This document shows, piece after piece, positions 10,117 to 19,028 of a stretch of 57,602 nucleotides of DNA. The number at the start of each line of letters is the position of its first letter. Position 1 is the first letter of the stretch. Made by a program: the position numbers and the translations under genes. Under the pieces are notes generated by a model. That model had not been told where the DNA came from. It was given only the letters and a program-made list of their open reading frames with translations, and searched no databases. The stretch is from assembly GCA_002101235.1 (NCBI GenBank), contig LWTL01000111.1:1-57602 (forward strand), given 5' to 3'. Source of the stretch: Cycloclasticus sp. symbiont of Bathymodiolus heckerae (lineage in GTDB: Bacteria; Pseudomonadota; Gammaproteobacteria; Methylococcales; Cycloclasticaceae).

Positions 10117-10596
10117 ATGTCAGATGCAAAATTAATTGAAGGAAATATGGTCGTGCGTGATGCGCGCTTCTGTTTACTAGTGGGTCGTTTTAATAGCTTT
10201 ATTGTGGATCAATTAGAAGGTGGTGCAATTGATACGTTGTTACGTCATGGCGCGGATATTAAAAATATTGATGTGGTTAAAGTGCCGGGCGCGTTCGAAA
10301 TGCCATTAGCCGCACAACGTCTAGCCGCAAAACAAAAATACGATGCCATTATTGGTTTGGGAGCTGTTATTCGTGGTGGTACGCCGCACTTTGAATATGT
10401 TTCGGGTGAAGTGACGAAAGGTTTAGCGATGGTATCGCTACAGGCTAATCTTCCTGTAACGTTTGGCGTATTAACAGTGGATTCCATTGAGCAAGCAATT
10501 GAGCGCGCAGGGACAAAAGCAGGCAATAAAGGTGCGGAAGCGGCGCTTGCTGCGATCGAAATGGTTAATGTATTAAAGGTGATTGACGCCGAATGA
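10117..10596 (+). CDS. ribH: 6,7-dimethyl-8-ribityllumazine synthase
   Basis: Lumazine synthase joins the RibB and RibD products to give the riboflavin precursor, usually as a hollow pentameric or icosahedral assembly. At 159 residues it has the full fold: [11 protein letters not shown] near the N-terminus, [11 protein letters not shown] around residue 56 and [15 protein letters not shown] near 82. The catalytic histidine is the H in TPHFEYV. The stop overlaps the nusB start (ATGA), the common ribH-nusB coupling in proteobacteria. Confidence 0.97.
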   Translation: MSDAKLIEGNMVVRDARFCLLVGRFNSFIVDQLEGGAIDTLLRHGADIKNIDVVKVPGAFEMPLAAQRLAAKQKYDAIIGLGAVIRGGTPHFEYVSGEVTKGLAMVSLQANLPVTFGVLTVDSIEQAIERAGTKAGNKGAEAALAAIEMVNVLKVIDAE

Positions 10597-11036
10597 GTTC
10601 ACCAAAAAGTAATGCAAGGCTGGTCGCTTTACAAGCACTATATCAATGGCAGATGACTGGCCAAAATTTGCAAGAGATTTATCAGCAGTTTGAAAAAGAC
10701 CCAGAAACGCCGAAGTACCATAAAGCGTACTTTGAGTTACTGTTGGCGGGTGCCGTCGATAAATTAGGCGAGTTAGATGCCGCGATTAGCGTGTTTACGA
10801 CACGAGGCTTTGAAAAAATAGACCCGATTGAAAAAGCAGTTTTGCGTTTAGGCGCATATGAGTTGCTTTTTAAACCTGAGGTGCCTTATCGCGTGGCCAT
10901 TAATGAATCCATTAATTTAGCGAAGAGTTTTGGGTCAGAAAAAAGCCATGCATACGTCAATAGTATTATGGATAAACTAGCTCAGAAGCATAGGTCGCTT
11001 GAAATAAAAGCCAAGGCTAAGAAAAAAACAGGTTAG
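10593..11036 (+). CDS. nusB: Transcription antitermination factor NusB
   Basis: NusB (147 residues, all helical) binds boxA RNA with ribosomal protein S10 in the rRNA antitermination complex. The N-terminal [16 protein letters not shown] and the [19 protein letters not shown] segment are characteristic. The start overlaps the ribH stop by four bases. A basic lysine-rich tail (KAKAKKKTG) ends the protein. thiL follows after 8 bases. It is the only transcription factor in a riboflavin/thiamine cofactor operon, as in E. coli. Confidence 0.96.
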   Translation: MSSPKSNARLVALQALYQWQMTGQNLQEIYQQFEKDPETPKYHKAYFELLLAGAVDKLGELDAAISVFTTRGFEKIDPIEKAVLRLGAYELLFKPEVPYRVAINESINLAKSFGSEKSHAYVNSIMDKLAQKHRSLEIKAKAKKKTG

Positions 11037-11044
11037 TTCCGCCA

Positions 11045-12001
11045 ATGTCATCGTCAGAATTTTCAATCATAGACGACTTTTTTACCGTTAAATCAACGAA
11101 AGGGCTGCCGCCAATACTGGGCGTGGGTGACGATTGTGCGGTGCTCGATGTGCCGAATGACAAGCAATTGGCTATTAGTACGGATACGTTGGTTGAAGGT
11201 GTACACTTTCTTGTGAACAGTGAACCTCAATCGTTAGGTCATAAAGTGTTAGCTGTGAATTTGAGTGACTTGGCGGCGATGGGTGCAACGCCCACTTGGG
11301 CGTCGTTAGCGATTACTTTACCATCGATCAATGAAGAGTGGCTGGCAGCGTTTAGCAAAGGTTTTTTTGAGCTTGCAGAAAAGCATTCATTGCATCTGGT
11401 TGGCGGCGATACAACTCAAGGGCCTCTTTCAATAACCATCACGATTATGGGGTTATTACAAAAACATCGACGTTTAACCCGTTCAGGTGCAAAAGTGGGC
11501 GATTCGATTTATGTTTCTGGTGCTATTGGGAATGCAGGTCTGGGTTTACTTAAATCGAGGTCAGGTGTTGTCGACTTAAATGATCATGATGTGGCTGCAT
11601 ACGTTCGCCCGAGCCCTCGTGTGCAATTAGGTCAGCAATTATTAGGGATGGCGAGTTCGTGTATCGATGTGTCTGATGGCTTAGCTGCGGATTTAAATCA
11701 CATCTTGCAGCAAAGCGGTGTTGGCGCGACGATTCAGCATCAAGATTTACCGTTAACGGATTCAGTGCAACAGCATATGATAGATATTGCTGATGAGGTA
11801 TGGCCTTACTCAACAGGGGATGATTATGAGTTGTGTTTTACTCTGCCGAGCATTGTAAATATAGATTCGATAGATCAGCGGTTAGAAAAAAAAATCACTA
11901 AGATTGGTGTTATTGAAGAGCAAGCAGGTCTTCGCATTCAAGCAAAGAGTGGTGAGTTAATAAACTTCAGTAAAGGTTATGAGCATTTTAATGGCAAATA
12001 A
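11045..12001 (+). CDS. thiL: Thiamine-monophosphate kinase
   Basis: ThiL phosphorylates thiamine monophosphate to the active cofactor thiamine diphosphate. It belongs to the PurM/SelD superfamily: GVGDDCAVLDVP near residue 26 is the ATP/Mg motif, STDTLVEGVHF follows, and AVNLSDLAAMGATP is the conserved central helix. SSCIDVSDGLAADL near 220 and STGDDYEL near 258 complete the active site. It has 318 residues. The end of thiL overlaps the start of pgpA, as in many proteobacteria. No TPP riboswitch lies upstream; expression depends on the operon. Confidence 0.95.
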   Translation: MSSSEFSIIDDFFTVKSTKGLPPILGVGDDCAVLDVPNDKQLAISTDTLVEGVHFLVNSEPQSLGHKVLAVNLSDLAAMGATPTWASLAITLPSINEEWLAAFSKGFFELAEKHSLHLVGGDTTQGPLSITITIMGLLQKHRRLTRSGAKVGDSIYVSGAIGNAGLGLLKSRSGVVDLNDHDVAAYVRPSPRVQLGQQLLGMASSCIDVSDGLAADLNHILQQSGVGATIQHQDLPLTDSVQQHMIDIADEVWPYSTGDDYELCFTLPSIVNIDSIDQRLEKKITKIGVIEEQAGLRIQAKSGELINFSKGYEHFNGK

Positions 12002-12473
12002 TACGCCTACCTTTAAGCAATTGTTAGCAAACCCAGTGCAAATGCTGGCGTTCGGTTTCGGCTCTGGTTTGGCAAAAAAAGCCCCAGGTACAATGGGTAC
12101 GCTCGCAGCTTTGCCTATGTATTACGCATTAATGCAATTTTCAGTAGAAGCGTACTTAGTTATTTTAGTGCTTGTTTCGGTGTCAGGTATTTGGATTTGC
12201 GGCAAAGCAGCGGAACAAATTGGTGTGCACGATCACGGCGGAATCGTTTGGGATGAAATAGCAGGTTATCTGTTAACGATGTATTGGGTCGCGTTCAGTT
12301 GGCAAAACATGCTATTAGGCTTCGTTTTATTTAGATTATTCGATATTTTAAAGCCTTGGCCCATTAACTGGCTCGATCGGTATGTTGAGGGCGGTTTTGG
12401 CATTATGGTAGATGATCTTTTAGCAGGTTTGATGGCCGCTGCTTGTTTATATTTTATTGTTCCACTTATTTAA
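11991..12473 (+). CDS. pgpA: Phosphatidylglycerophosphatase A
   Basis: PgpA is an inner-membrane phosphatase making phosphatidylglycerol from its phosphate. The conserved acidic motifs HDHGGIVWDEIAGY and VDDLLAG and the FRLFDILKPWPI segment are visible, with about three hydrophobic helices. The start is set at ATG 11991 (MANNTPTFKQLL), overlapping thiL by 11 bases; ATG 11979, four codons upstream, has AAAGG only two bases away and is less convincing. It is the last gene before the tRNA-fMet promoter. With pgsA at 23673 the window carries both steps to phosphatidylglycerol. Confidence 0.93.
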   Translation: MANNTPTFKQLLANPVQMLAFGFGSGLAKKAPGTMGTLAALPMYYALMQFSVEAYLVILVLVSVSGIWICGKAAEQIGVHDHGGIVWDEIAGYLLTMYWVAFSWQNMLLGFVLFRLFDILKPWPINWLDRYVEGGFGIMVDDLLAGLMAAACLYFIVPLI

Positions 12474-12481
12474 AAATTAGA

Positions 12482-12510
12482 TTGTAAAAACAAATTATTC
12501 CTAGTATCAT
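12482..12510 (+). promoter_or_regulatory. Sigma-70-type promoter of tRNA-fMet
   Basis: TTGTAA at 12482-12487 and TATCAT at 12505-12510 are spaced by 17 bases, placing the start of transcription about 10 bases before the mature tRNA at 12527. Position and spacing support the call; both hexamers deviate from consensus. Confidence 0.5.
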
Positions 12511-12526
12511 CACGCTCCTAAATGGA

Positions 12527-12603
<77 letters not shown>

Positions 12604-12616
12604 ACATTTATATAGG

Positions 12617-12638
12617 TACCCCATTTTGGGGTATTTTT
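12617..12638 (+). terminator. Intrinsic terminator after tRNA-fMet
   Basis: TACCCC at 12617-12622 pairs with GGGGTA at 12628-12633, followed by TTTTT. It lies 14 bases after the tRNA. Confidence 0.75.
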
Positions 12639-12696
12639 GTATGGCCACTTACTGAATAAGGTATTAATTCGTAAGCAAAATTTGTTTTTATAAAAT

Positions 12697-12716
12697 GGGC
12701 CATTGGCCCTTTTTTT
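12697..12716 (+). terminator. Intrinsic terminator / possible attenuator upstream of rimP
   Basis: GGGCC at 12697-12701 and GGCCC at 12705-12709 form a five-pair, GC-only stem with an ATT loop, followed by seven T residues. It ends only 17 bases before rimP. In E. coli the metY-rimP region also holds terminators through which NusA limits its own operon; the same role here is inference. Confidence 0.7.
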
Positions 12717-12733
12717 ATGTGTGATGGATAGGA

Positions 12734-13192
12734 ATGAATCAAGCACCTGCTAAAATATTAGAATTAATAGAACCCGCTGTTACAGGCTTGGGGTATGAAT
12801 TTGTTGGGGCGGAATTTGTAGGTCAAGGCAAAGCATCTGTGCTGTTAGTGTATATCGATTCAGAGAAGGGCATATTAGTAGGTGACTGCTCTAAGGTGAG
12901 TCATCAAATTAGCGGCATTATGGATGTTGAAGACCCGATTAGTGGCCAGTATCGTTTAGAGGTCTCGTCACCGGGTATGGAGCGTCCATTATTTAAGCTA
13001 GAGCACTTTGAACGCTTTAAAGGCTCTATGGTCAAATTGGAATTGCGCCAAGCAACGATTGAAGGACAGAAAAAATTCACCGGTGAAATACTTGAAGTAA
13101 AAGGTGAGACGGTACATATACATGAGGACGAAGAGGAAATAGAAATTCCTTTTTCGCTTATAAAGAAAGCAAAACTTGTAGTTAAATTTTAA
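12734..13192 (+). CDS. rimP: Ribosome maturation factor RimP
   Basis: RimP (152 residues) helps assemble the 30S subunit. The N-terminal alpha/beta domain contains GYEFVGAEFVGQGKASVLLVYID; the segment DPISGQYRLEVSSPGMERPL around residue 72 is the family signature. A small SH3-like barrel ends the protein (EEIEIPFSLIKKAKLVVKF). It is the first protein gene of the nusA-infB operon, as in nearly all proteobacteria. Confidence 0.96.
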   Translation: MNQAPAKILELIEPAVTGLGYEFVGAEFVGQGKASVLLVYIDSEKGILVGDCSKVSHQISGIMDVEDPISGQYRLEVSSPGMERPLFKLEHFERFKGSMVKLELRQATIEGQKKFTGEILEVKGETVHIHEDEEEIEIPFSLIKKAKLVVKF

Positions 13193-13202
13193 AGCTGAGT
13201 AG

Positions 13203-13254
13203 ACGTGCTGTTTTTTTGCACGTTTTTATGAAACTTATACCCATAGGGGTATAA
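13203..13254 (+). promoter_or_regulatory. Two tandem hairpins between rimP and nusA
   Basis: ACGTGC (13203-13208) pairs with GCACGT (13218-13223) and is followed by four T residues, a weak terminator. Then TTATACCC (13235-13242) pairs with GGGTATAA (13247-13254) as an eight-pair stem with a four-base loop and no U-tract. The 85-base gap is unusually structured for genes of one operon; partial termination or an RNA-processing site are the likely uses. Confidence 0.45.
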
Positions 13255-13277
13255 ATACTGATTGCGTAGGGTTAAAG

Positions 13278-14780
13278 ATGGCTAATAAAGAAATTTTAAT
13301 GGTAGTAGATGTCGTATCTAATGAAAAAGAAATTGAACGCAGTGTTCTTTTTGAAGCCATTGAGGCAGCATTGGAAATGGCAACTAAAAAGATGTACCGA
13401 GAGGATATTGCTGCACGTGTGGCCATTGATCGTGAAACAGGTGACTATGAATCATTTCGCCGTTGGGAAGTAGTTGAAGCTGACCCTGAATTTGAAGGTG
13501 GTCTAGAAAACCCAGATGCGCAAATTCTACTTGAAGATGCTCAAAGCAAAGATGCTGAACTAGAATTAGGCGATTTTATAGAAGAGTCTATTGAGTCGGC
13601 AGAATTTGGACGCATTGGTGCGCAAGCAGCGAAGCAAGTTATTGTTCAGAAAGTAAGAGAAGCCGAGCGTAAGAAAGTATACGAACATTACAAAGATAAA
13701 GTTGGTGATTTAGTAACCGGTGTTATCAAACGTATTGAACGTGGGAATGTGTTTGTAGACCTTGAAGGAACTGCAGATGCGATTATTCCCCGCGAAGAAA
13801 TGATTCCAAGAGAGCCCGTTAGAACAGGCGACAGAATTCGTGGGTATCTAAAGGAAGTAGAAGAAGTAACACGTGGCCCACAATTAACGGTTTCTCGTAG
13901 CTCGTCAGAATTATTAATTGCACTATTTAAGTTAGAAGTGCCTGAAGTAGGTGACGGTTTGATTGAAATTTTAGGTGCGGCGCGTGACCCAGGTTCTCGT
14001 GCAAAAATTGCGGTTAGAACGCGCGATCAGCGTTTAGACCCAGTCGGCGCATGTGTGGGTATGCGTGGCTCACGTGTACAGGCCGTATCTAACGAATTAG
14101 CGGGTGAGCGTGTTGACATTATTTTGTGGGATGAAAACGAAGCGCAATTCGTTATTAATGCGATGTCTCCTGCGGAAGTTGTCTCAATTGTTGTTGATGA
14201 AGATAAGCACAGCATGGACGTATCTGTTCAGGATGATAGCTTGTCACAAGCGATTGGCCGTGGTGGTCAAAATGTTCGTTTAGCCAGTGAATTAACAGGC
14301 TGGTCGTTAAACGTTATGAGTGAAACGCAGGCCGATGAACAAAACGCAACAGAAACAGACGGTTATGCGCAGCAATTAATGACGGACCTTGATGTGGATG
14401 AAGATGTTGCTTTAATTCTAGTTCAAGAAGGTTACACATCAATAGATGAGGTGGGTTTTGTTGCGTTAGAGGAGTTAACTGCAATTGAAGGGTTTGACGA
14501 AGATATTGCAGAAGAGCTGCAGCAACGTGCGAAAGATGCGCTGCTTATTAAGGCAATCGCATCAGAAGAGGTTTTAGAAGAGCACGAACCTGCGCAGGAT
14601 CTATTGGAAATGGAAGGTATGGATCGTGAGTTGGCATTCAAGTTAGCTGGAAAAGAAGTGGTAACAATGGAAGACTTGGCCGATCTAGCAACTGATGAAT
14701 TACTAGAATTAGTTGATATTGATGAAGAGCGTGCAACAGCACTCATTATGAAAGCACGTGAACCTTGGTTTGCTGAGTAA
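13278..14780 (+). CDS. nusA: Transcription termination/antitermination protein NusA
   Basis: NusA binds RNA polymerase and RNA and modulates pausing, termination and antitermination. The order is an N-terminal RNAP-binding domain (MANKEILMVVDVVSNEK...), an S1 domain (residues about 135-200, VGDLVTGVIKRIERGNVFVDL), two KH domains (GACVGMRGSRVQAV and SQAIGRGGQNVRLA) and two acidic C-terminal helix-hairpin-helix repeats (about 360-425 and 435-495), the enteric-type arrangement that contacts the alpha subunit. It has 500 residues. infB starts 25 bases downstream. Confidence 0.97.
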   Translation: MANKEILMVVDVVSNEKEIERSVLFEAIEAALEMATKKMYREDIAARVAIDRETGDYESFRRWEVVEADPEFEGGLENPDAQILLEDAQSKDAELELGDFIEESIESAEFGRIGAQAAKQVIVQKVREAERKKVYEHYKDKVGDLVTGVIKRIERGNVFVDLEGTADAIIPREEMIPREPVRTGDRIRGYLKEVEEVTRGPQLTVSRSSSELLIALFKLEVPEVGDGLIEILGAARDPGSRAKIAVRTRDQRLDPVGACVGMRGSRVQAVSNELAGERVDIILWDENEAQFVINAMSPAEVVSIVVDEDKHSMDVSVQDDSLSQAIGRGGQNVRLASELTGWSLNVMSETQADEQNATETDGYAQQLMTDLDVDEDVALILVQEGYTSIDEVGFVALEELTAIEGFDEDIAEELQQRAKDALLIKAIASEEVLEEHEPAQDLLEMEGMDRELAFKLAGKEVVTMEDLADLATDELLELVDIDEERATALIMKAREPWFAE

Positions 14781-14805
14781 GCAATAAACTCCCTGGAGAA
14801 GAAGT

Positions 14806-17349
14806 ATGGCAGATATTACAGTTCAACATTTAGCGAAAGTTGTTGGTACCACGGCTGAGAAGTTAGTGGCTCAGCTTAAAGACGCAGGTGTCAAAGGCAA
14901 AGAAATAACATCAACGTTGAGTGAAGGCGACAAGGTGAAATTATTAGCTCACCTTCGAGAAAGTCACGGCAAAGCTAAGAAAGACATATCAGCGCCGAAG
15001 AAAATGACGCTAAAGCGTAAAACAACGGTGACTGAGTTAAAGCAGTCTAGAGGGCGCGGCGCGGGTTCTGTCAGTATTGAAGTGCGTAAAAAGAAAACCT
15101 TAGGTCGTTCTACAGAAGAAGTTGTGACGGGGCTTAGCTCAGAAGAACTTGAAGAAGCTAAAAAAGCGGCGCAAGCGCATCAAGCGTTAGTTGAAGAAAA
15201 AGGTGCAGCGCGAGAAAAAGAGCAAGAGCGCCTCAGTAAAAATCTTGAAGAAAAAGAGCAAGCTGAAGCAGAAAAGAGCGCGAAAATAGAAGCAGAGCAG
15301 ACGGCTAAAAATGCCGAAACTGATGCAGAAAAAGCGCGTGTTGCCGAGAAGGAAAACGCAGCTGATTCAGAAGCGTCAGCAAAGAAAAAGGCTGAAGATG
15401 CAGATGCTAAAAAAGTCAAAGCAGCTACAGAGCTAGCGCGCAGGCCGGATAAGAAAAAAACAGATACAAAGCCAAAAAGTCGGATTTTACATGTTGACAG
15501 AAAACCAAAGCGTAAGAAAAAAGGCTCGCAAAGAAGAGCTATTCGCCTTGAGTCAGACGATAAACATGCATTCGAAGTGCCGACTAAGACAATTACATAT
15601 AACGTAGACATTCCTGAAAGCATTATTGTTTCTGACCTTGCTCAGCGTATGAACGTTAAAGCGGGCGAAGTTATTAAGGTGTTAATGGGTCTAGGTACGA
15701 TGGCAACCATTAACCAACCTTTAGATCAAGATACAGCTGTCATCGTTGTAGAAGAGATGGGGCACACCGTTGTTTTACGCAGTGATGATGATTTACAAGC
15801 GGAACTGTTAGCCGATGTTATTCAAAAAGACGGCGAGGAGATTCCTCGTGGGCCGGTTGTAACAATTATGGGTCACGTTGATCACGGTAAAACATCATTA
15901 TTAGATTATATTCGTGAAAGCCGAGTGGCTGCAGGTGAGTCAGGTGGTATTACTCAACATATTGGTGCTTATCGTGTGAAACAAGGCGACAGTATGGTGA
16001 CCTTTATTGATACACCAGGACATGCTGCATTTACTGCTATGCGTGCTCGTGGTGCGCAAATTACCGATTTAGTTATTTTGGTTGTAGCGGCTGATGATGG
16101 CGTTATGCCGCAAACAAAAGAAGCGGTTGAGCACGCGCGCGCTGCCGGTGTTCCTATGATTGTTGCGGTTAATAAAATGGACAAAGAGGGTGCCCAACCT
16201 GATCGTGTTCGTAATGAGTTAGCGCAAATAGACGTAACGCCAGAAGATTGGGGCGGTGACACGCAATTCGTTAACATCTCTGCGTTAACAGGTGATGGTG
16301 TGAGCGAGTTGTTAGAAGCCATTTCATTACAAGCTGAATTGCTAGAGCTTACAGCACCAGTTGATGTGCCCGCTATAGGCGTGGTTGTCGAGTCGCGTTT
16401 AGATAAAGGCCGTGGTGCGGTGGGTACGATTCTTGTGCAAAAAGGCACCCTAAAAATGGGTGATTACATTGTTGCCGGTGAAGCGCATGGCCGGGTTAAA
16501 GCAATGTTCGACGAACATGGTAAAACAGTGAAAGCAGCAACGCCTGCAATGCCGGTTGAAGTATTAGGTCTTTCAAGTGCAACAGAAGCCGGTGTGGAAG
16601 TATATGCAGCGCCGAGCGAACGAAAAGCACGTGAGATTGCGGAGTTCCGTCAAGTTAAATCAAGACAAGCGCGTCAAGCGAAGCAACAGGCGGCGAAACT
16701 TGAGGAAGCCTTCTCTCAGATGGAAGATGGCGATAGCTCGACACTTAATGTGTTAATTAAGACAGATGTTCACGGTAGTTTGGAAGCGTTAAAAACATCG
16801 TTAACTAATCTATCAACTGATGAAGTTAAATTGTCTGTTGTAGCAGGCGGTGTGGGTGGTATTAATGAAAGTGATGTTAACTTAGCAGCAGCTTCAGATG
16901 CGCTGATTGTTGGTTTTAATACACGTGCAGACGCCAGTGCGCGTCGCATGATTGATAACCGCGGTGTTTCAGTGCGTTATTACAGTATTATTTATGATGT
17001 AATTGACGATGTGCGTGATGCGCTATCAGGCTTATTAGCACCAGAGATTAGAGAGCAAATTGTTGGTATTGCTAATGTACGTGATGTCTTTAAATCACCT
17101 AAATTGGGTGCGATTGCTGGTTGTATGGTGACAGAAGGTTTCGTTAGAAAAGACTTACCTATCCGTGTATTACGTGACAGCGTAGTTATATATGAAGGGC
17201 AACTTGAGTCATTAAGGCGTTTTAAAGATAACGTACAAGAAGTTAAGTCAGGCATGGAATGTGGTATTGGCGTGAAAGACTACAATGATGTTCAAGATGG
17301 CGATCAAATCGAAGTCTTTGAGCGTATTGAAGTGAAACGTAAGCTGTAG
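14806..17349 (+). CDS. infB: Translation initiation factor IF-2
   Basis: IF-2 is the GTPase that brings fMet-tRNA to the 30S subunit. The G1 motif GHVDHGKT is at residue 356, followed by DTPGHAAF (G3) and NKMD (G4). A small IF2_N domain opens the protein and a second precedes the G domain. Residues about 90-240 form a long Ala/Glu/Lys-rich charged linker that is of low complexity and typically variable. Domains II-IV and the fMet-tRNA-binding C2 domain complete its 847 residues. It follows nusA and precedes rbfA by 10 bases. Confidence 0.97.
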   Translation: MADITVQHLAKVVGTTAEKLVAQLKDAGVKGKEITSTLSEGDKVKLLAHLRESHGKAKKDISAPKKMTLKRKTTVTELKQSRGRGAGSVSIEVRKKKTLGRSTEEVVTGLSSEELEEAKKAAQAHQALVEEKGAAREKEQERLSKNLEEKEQAEAEKSAKIEAEQTAKNAETDAEKARVAEKENAADSEASAKKKAEDADAKKVKAATELARRPDKKKTDTKPKSRILHVDRKPKRKKKGSQRRAIRLESDDKHAFEVPTKTITYNVDIPESIIVSDLAQRMNVKAGEVIKVLMGLGTMATINQPLDQDTAVIVVEEMGHTVVLRSDDDLQAELLADVIQKDGEEIPRGPVVTIMGHVDHGKTSLLDYIRESRVAAGESGGITQHIGAYRVKQGDSMVTFIDTPGHAAFTAMRARGAQITDLVILVVAADDGVMPQTKEAVEHARAAGVPMIVAVNKMDKEGAQPDRVRNELAQIDVTPEDWGGDTQFVNISALTGDGVSELLEAISLQAELLELTAPVDVPAIGVVVESRLDKGRGAVGTILVQKGTLKMGDYIVAGEAHGRVKAMFDEHGKTVKAATPAMPVEVLGLSSATEAGVEVYAAPSERKAREIAEFRQVKSRQARQAKQQAAKLEEAFSQMEDGDSSTLNVLIKTDVHGSLEALKTSLTNLSTDEVKLSVVAGGVGGINESDVNLAAASDALIVGFNTRADASARRMIDNRGVSVRYYSIIYDVIDDVRDALSGLLAPEIREQIVGIANVRDVFKSPKLGAIAGCMVTEGFVRKDLPIRVLRDSVVIYEGQLESLRRFKDNVQEVKSGMECGIGVKDYNDVQDGDQIEVFERIEVKRKL

Positions 17350-17359
17350 TTGACGACTA

Positions 17360-17725
17360 ATGCCTAGAGAGTTTTTACGTTTTCAACGTGTGTCACGCCA
17401 GCTCCAACGTGAGCTTGGCGAAATTCTTCAGCGAGACTTGCGTGATCCAGAAGTGGGGTTTGTTACTGTTAATGATGTAGAGGTAACCAAGGATCTGTCA
17501 GTTGCTAAAGTTTACGTTGGGGTGTTAACAACAACCGCAAACGAAGATAAAAGCGCAAGTATTAATGCGTTAAACCGCGCGTCTAACTATATACATGGGG
17601 TGGTTTCTAAACGCATGCGAATGCGGATGGTGCCAGAGTTGCGATTCTTTTTAGATGAGTCTACAGAGCAAGGTTTAAAAATGGATGCGTTGCTGAAAGC
17701 AACTAATCCAGATAATGAGAAATAA
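17360..17725 (+). CDS. rbfA: Ribosome-binding factor A
   Basis: RbfA (121 residues) is a KH-like cold-shock and 30S maturation factor binding near helix 1 of 16S rRNA. FLRFQRVSRQLQRELGEILQRDLRDPEVG at the start and VPELRFFLDESTEQG near the end are typical. It lies in the standard infB-rbfA-truB order; truB begins three bases after its stop with a GTG codon, pointing to coupled translation. Confidence 0.95.
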   Translation: MPREFLRFQRVSRQLQRELGEILQRDLRDPEVGFVTVNDVEVTKDLSVAKVYVGVLTTTANEDKSASINALNRASNYIHGVVSKRMRMRMVPELRFFLDESTEQGLKMDALLKATNPDNEK

Positions 17726-17728
17726 GGC

Positions 17729-18637
17729 GTGGCGGATCGCATAAAGAAAGGACGAGATATTAGCGGCATCCTTATTTTAGATAAACCGCTTCATATCTCC
17801 TCAAACCGCGCCGTACAAATTGTTAAACGCTTGTATGGTGCAAAAAAAGTGGGGCATACGGGTAGTTTAGACCCATTGGCTTCTGGTGTTTTACCTATTT
17901 GCTTAGGTCACGCAACGAAGGTTTCCCAATACTTACTGGCCTCTAATAAAATCTACCAATTCACAATGAAGCTGGGGCAAACGACTGCGACAGGTGATGT
18001 TGAAGGTGAGATTTTAACTGATAGGCCTATTCCAGCAATAGATCAAGATGCTTTGAGCGCCTTGCTCGATAAATTCACTGGCTTGATTAAGCAAGTTCCG
18101 CCGATGTACTCAGCGCTAAAGCATAACGGTCAACGGTTGTATACACTGGCAAGAGCAGGGCAAGTGGTCGATAGGCCTGCACGTGAAGTAACGATTAACT
18201 CGCTAATTTTATTGTCAAAAACTGATGATAGTTTGACGTTGGAGGTGTGCTGCACAAAAGGAACGTATGTGCGGACACTAGCAGAAGATTTGGGTGAGCA
18301 ATTAGGCTGTGGTGCGCATGTTACATTTTTAAGGCGTATTAATACTGGGCCGTTTGAATTAAAACAAGCAGTGACTATAGAGCAACTAGAATCTGTCAGA
18401 GGTGATTTAGGGGCGCTAGATAAGTTGTTAGGGCCTTTAGATTTGGCGTTACAAGAGTACCCGGTTTTAAACTGCAATGATAATGATAAAAGTGACTTGT
18501 GTTTAGGCAGGCAGGTGAAGGTTAATCAATTAATAGAAGAGCCGTTAATTCGTTTAAATGACGTTAATAGCGAGATTTTTGGATTGGGTAAATGGAGCTC
18601 GGAGAACTGTTTGGCGCCTATCAGAATTTTTGTATGA
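17729..18637 (+). CDS. truB: tRNA pseudouridine-55 synthase
   Basis: TruB makes the universal pseudouridine 55 in the T-loop of tRNAs. The catalytic aspartate is in GHTGSLDPLASGVLPI (near residue 47), and GTYVRTLAEDLG near 178 is a second family motif. It has 302 residues with a GTG start placed three bases after rbfA. The C-terminal PUA-like region is weakly conserved. The next gene, rpsO, has its own promoter in the 100-base gap. Confidence 0.95.
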   Translation: MADRIKKGRDISGILILDKPLHISSNRAVQIVKRLYGAKKVGHTGSLDPLASGVLPICLGHATKVSQYLLASNKIYQFTMKLGQTTATGDVEGEILTDRPIPAIDQDALSALLDKFTGLIKQVPPMYSALKHNGQRLYTLARAGQVVDRPAREVTINSLILLSKTDDSLTLEVCCTKGTYVRTLAEDLGEQLGCGAHVTFLRRINTGPFELKQAVTIEQLESVRGDLGALDKLLGPLDLALQEYPVLNCNDNDKSDLCLGRQVKVNQLIEEPLIRLNDVNSEIFGLGKWSSENCLAPIRIFV

Positions 18638-18667
18638 GGTAGTGTGTAGCAAGTGAGTCTTTATAGC

Positions 18668-18696
18668 TTGTTAGCTAACAGTGTGGGGAGTATAAT
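18668..18696 (+). promoter_or_regulatory. Sigma-70-type promoter of rpsO-pnp
   Basis: TTGTTA at 18668-18673 and a perfect TATAAT at 18691-18696 are separated by 17 bases. They lie 42 bases before the rpsO start in the only sizable gap of this operon, agreeing with the separate rpsO promoter known in E. coli. Confidence 0.75.
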
Positions 18697-18737
18697 GCCA
18701 TGTTTTTTAAGATAAATTGTAAATTGGAGCAAGAAAT

Positions 18738-19007
18738 ATGTCGTTCGGTACAGAACAAAAGCAAGAAATAGTTAAAGAATATGCGTTATCAGAAGGTGAT
18801 ACAGGATCTCCAGAGGTTCAAGTTGCTTTGTTAACGGGGAGAATCAATCATTTGACACCGCATTTTTCTGAGAACAAAAAAGATCACCATTCACGTCAAG
18901 GGTTATTAAGAATTATTAACCGTCGTCGTAAACTTTTAGATTATTTGAAAGGTAAAGACGTAGAGCGTTACCGTGCATTGATCGCACGTTTAGGTTTAAG
19001 AAAATAA
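18738..19007 (+). CDS. rpsO: 30S ribosomal protein S15
   Basis: S15 (89 residues) is a primary 16S rRNA-binding protein of the 30S platform. The sequence has the [24 protein letters not shown] core, followed by [23 protein letters not shown], matching the family end to end. GGAGCAAGAA precedes the ATG. pnp starts 22 bases downstream, the classic rpsO-pnp pair. In E. coli S15 represses its own translation through an upstream pseudoknot; I did not resolve such a fold here. Confidence 0.98.
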   Translation: MSFGTEQKQEIVKEYALSEGDTGSPEVQVALLTGRINHLTPHFSENKKDHHSRQGLLRIINRRRKLLDYLKGKDVERYRALIARLGLRK

Positions 19008-19028
19008 TTTAAAATAGGCAGGCATATA

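Noticed and set aside
15180..15623. Minus-strand frame of 147 codons inside infB
   Set aside because: It mirrors the Ala/Glu/Lys-rich linker of IF-2 and translates to low-complexity Ser/Ala/Phe sequence; no ribosome site or family match.
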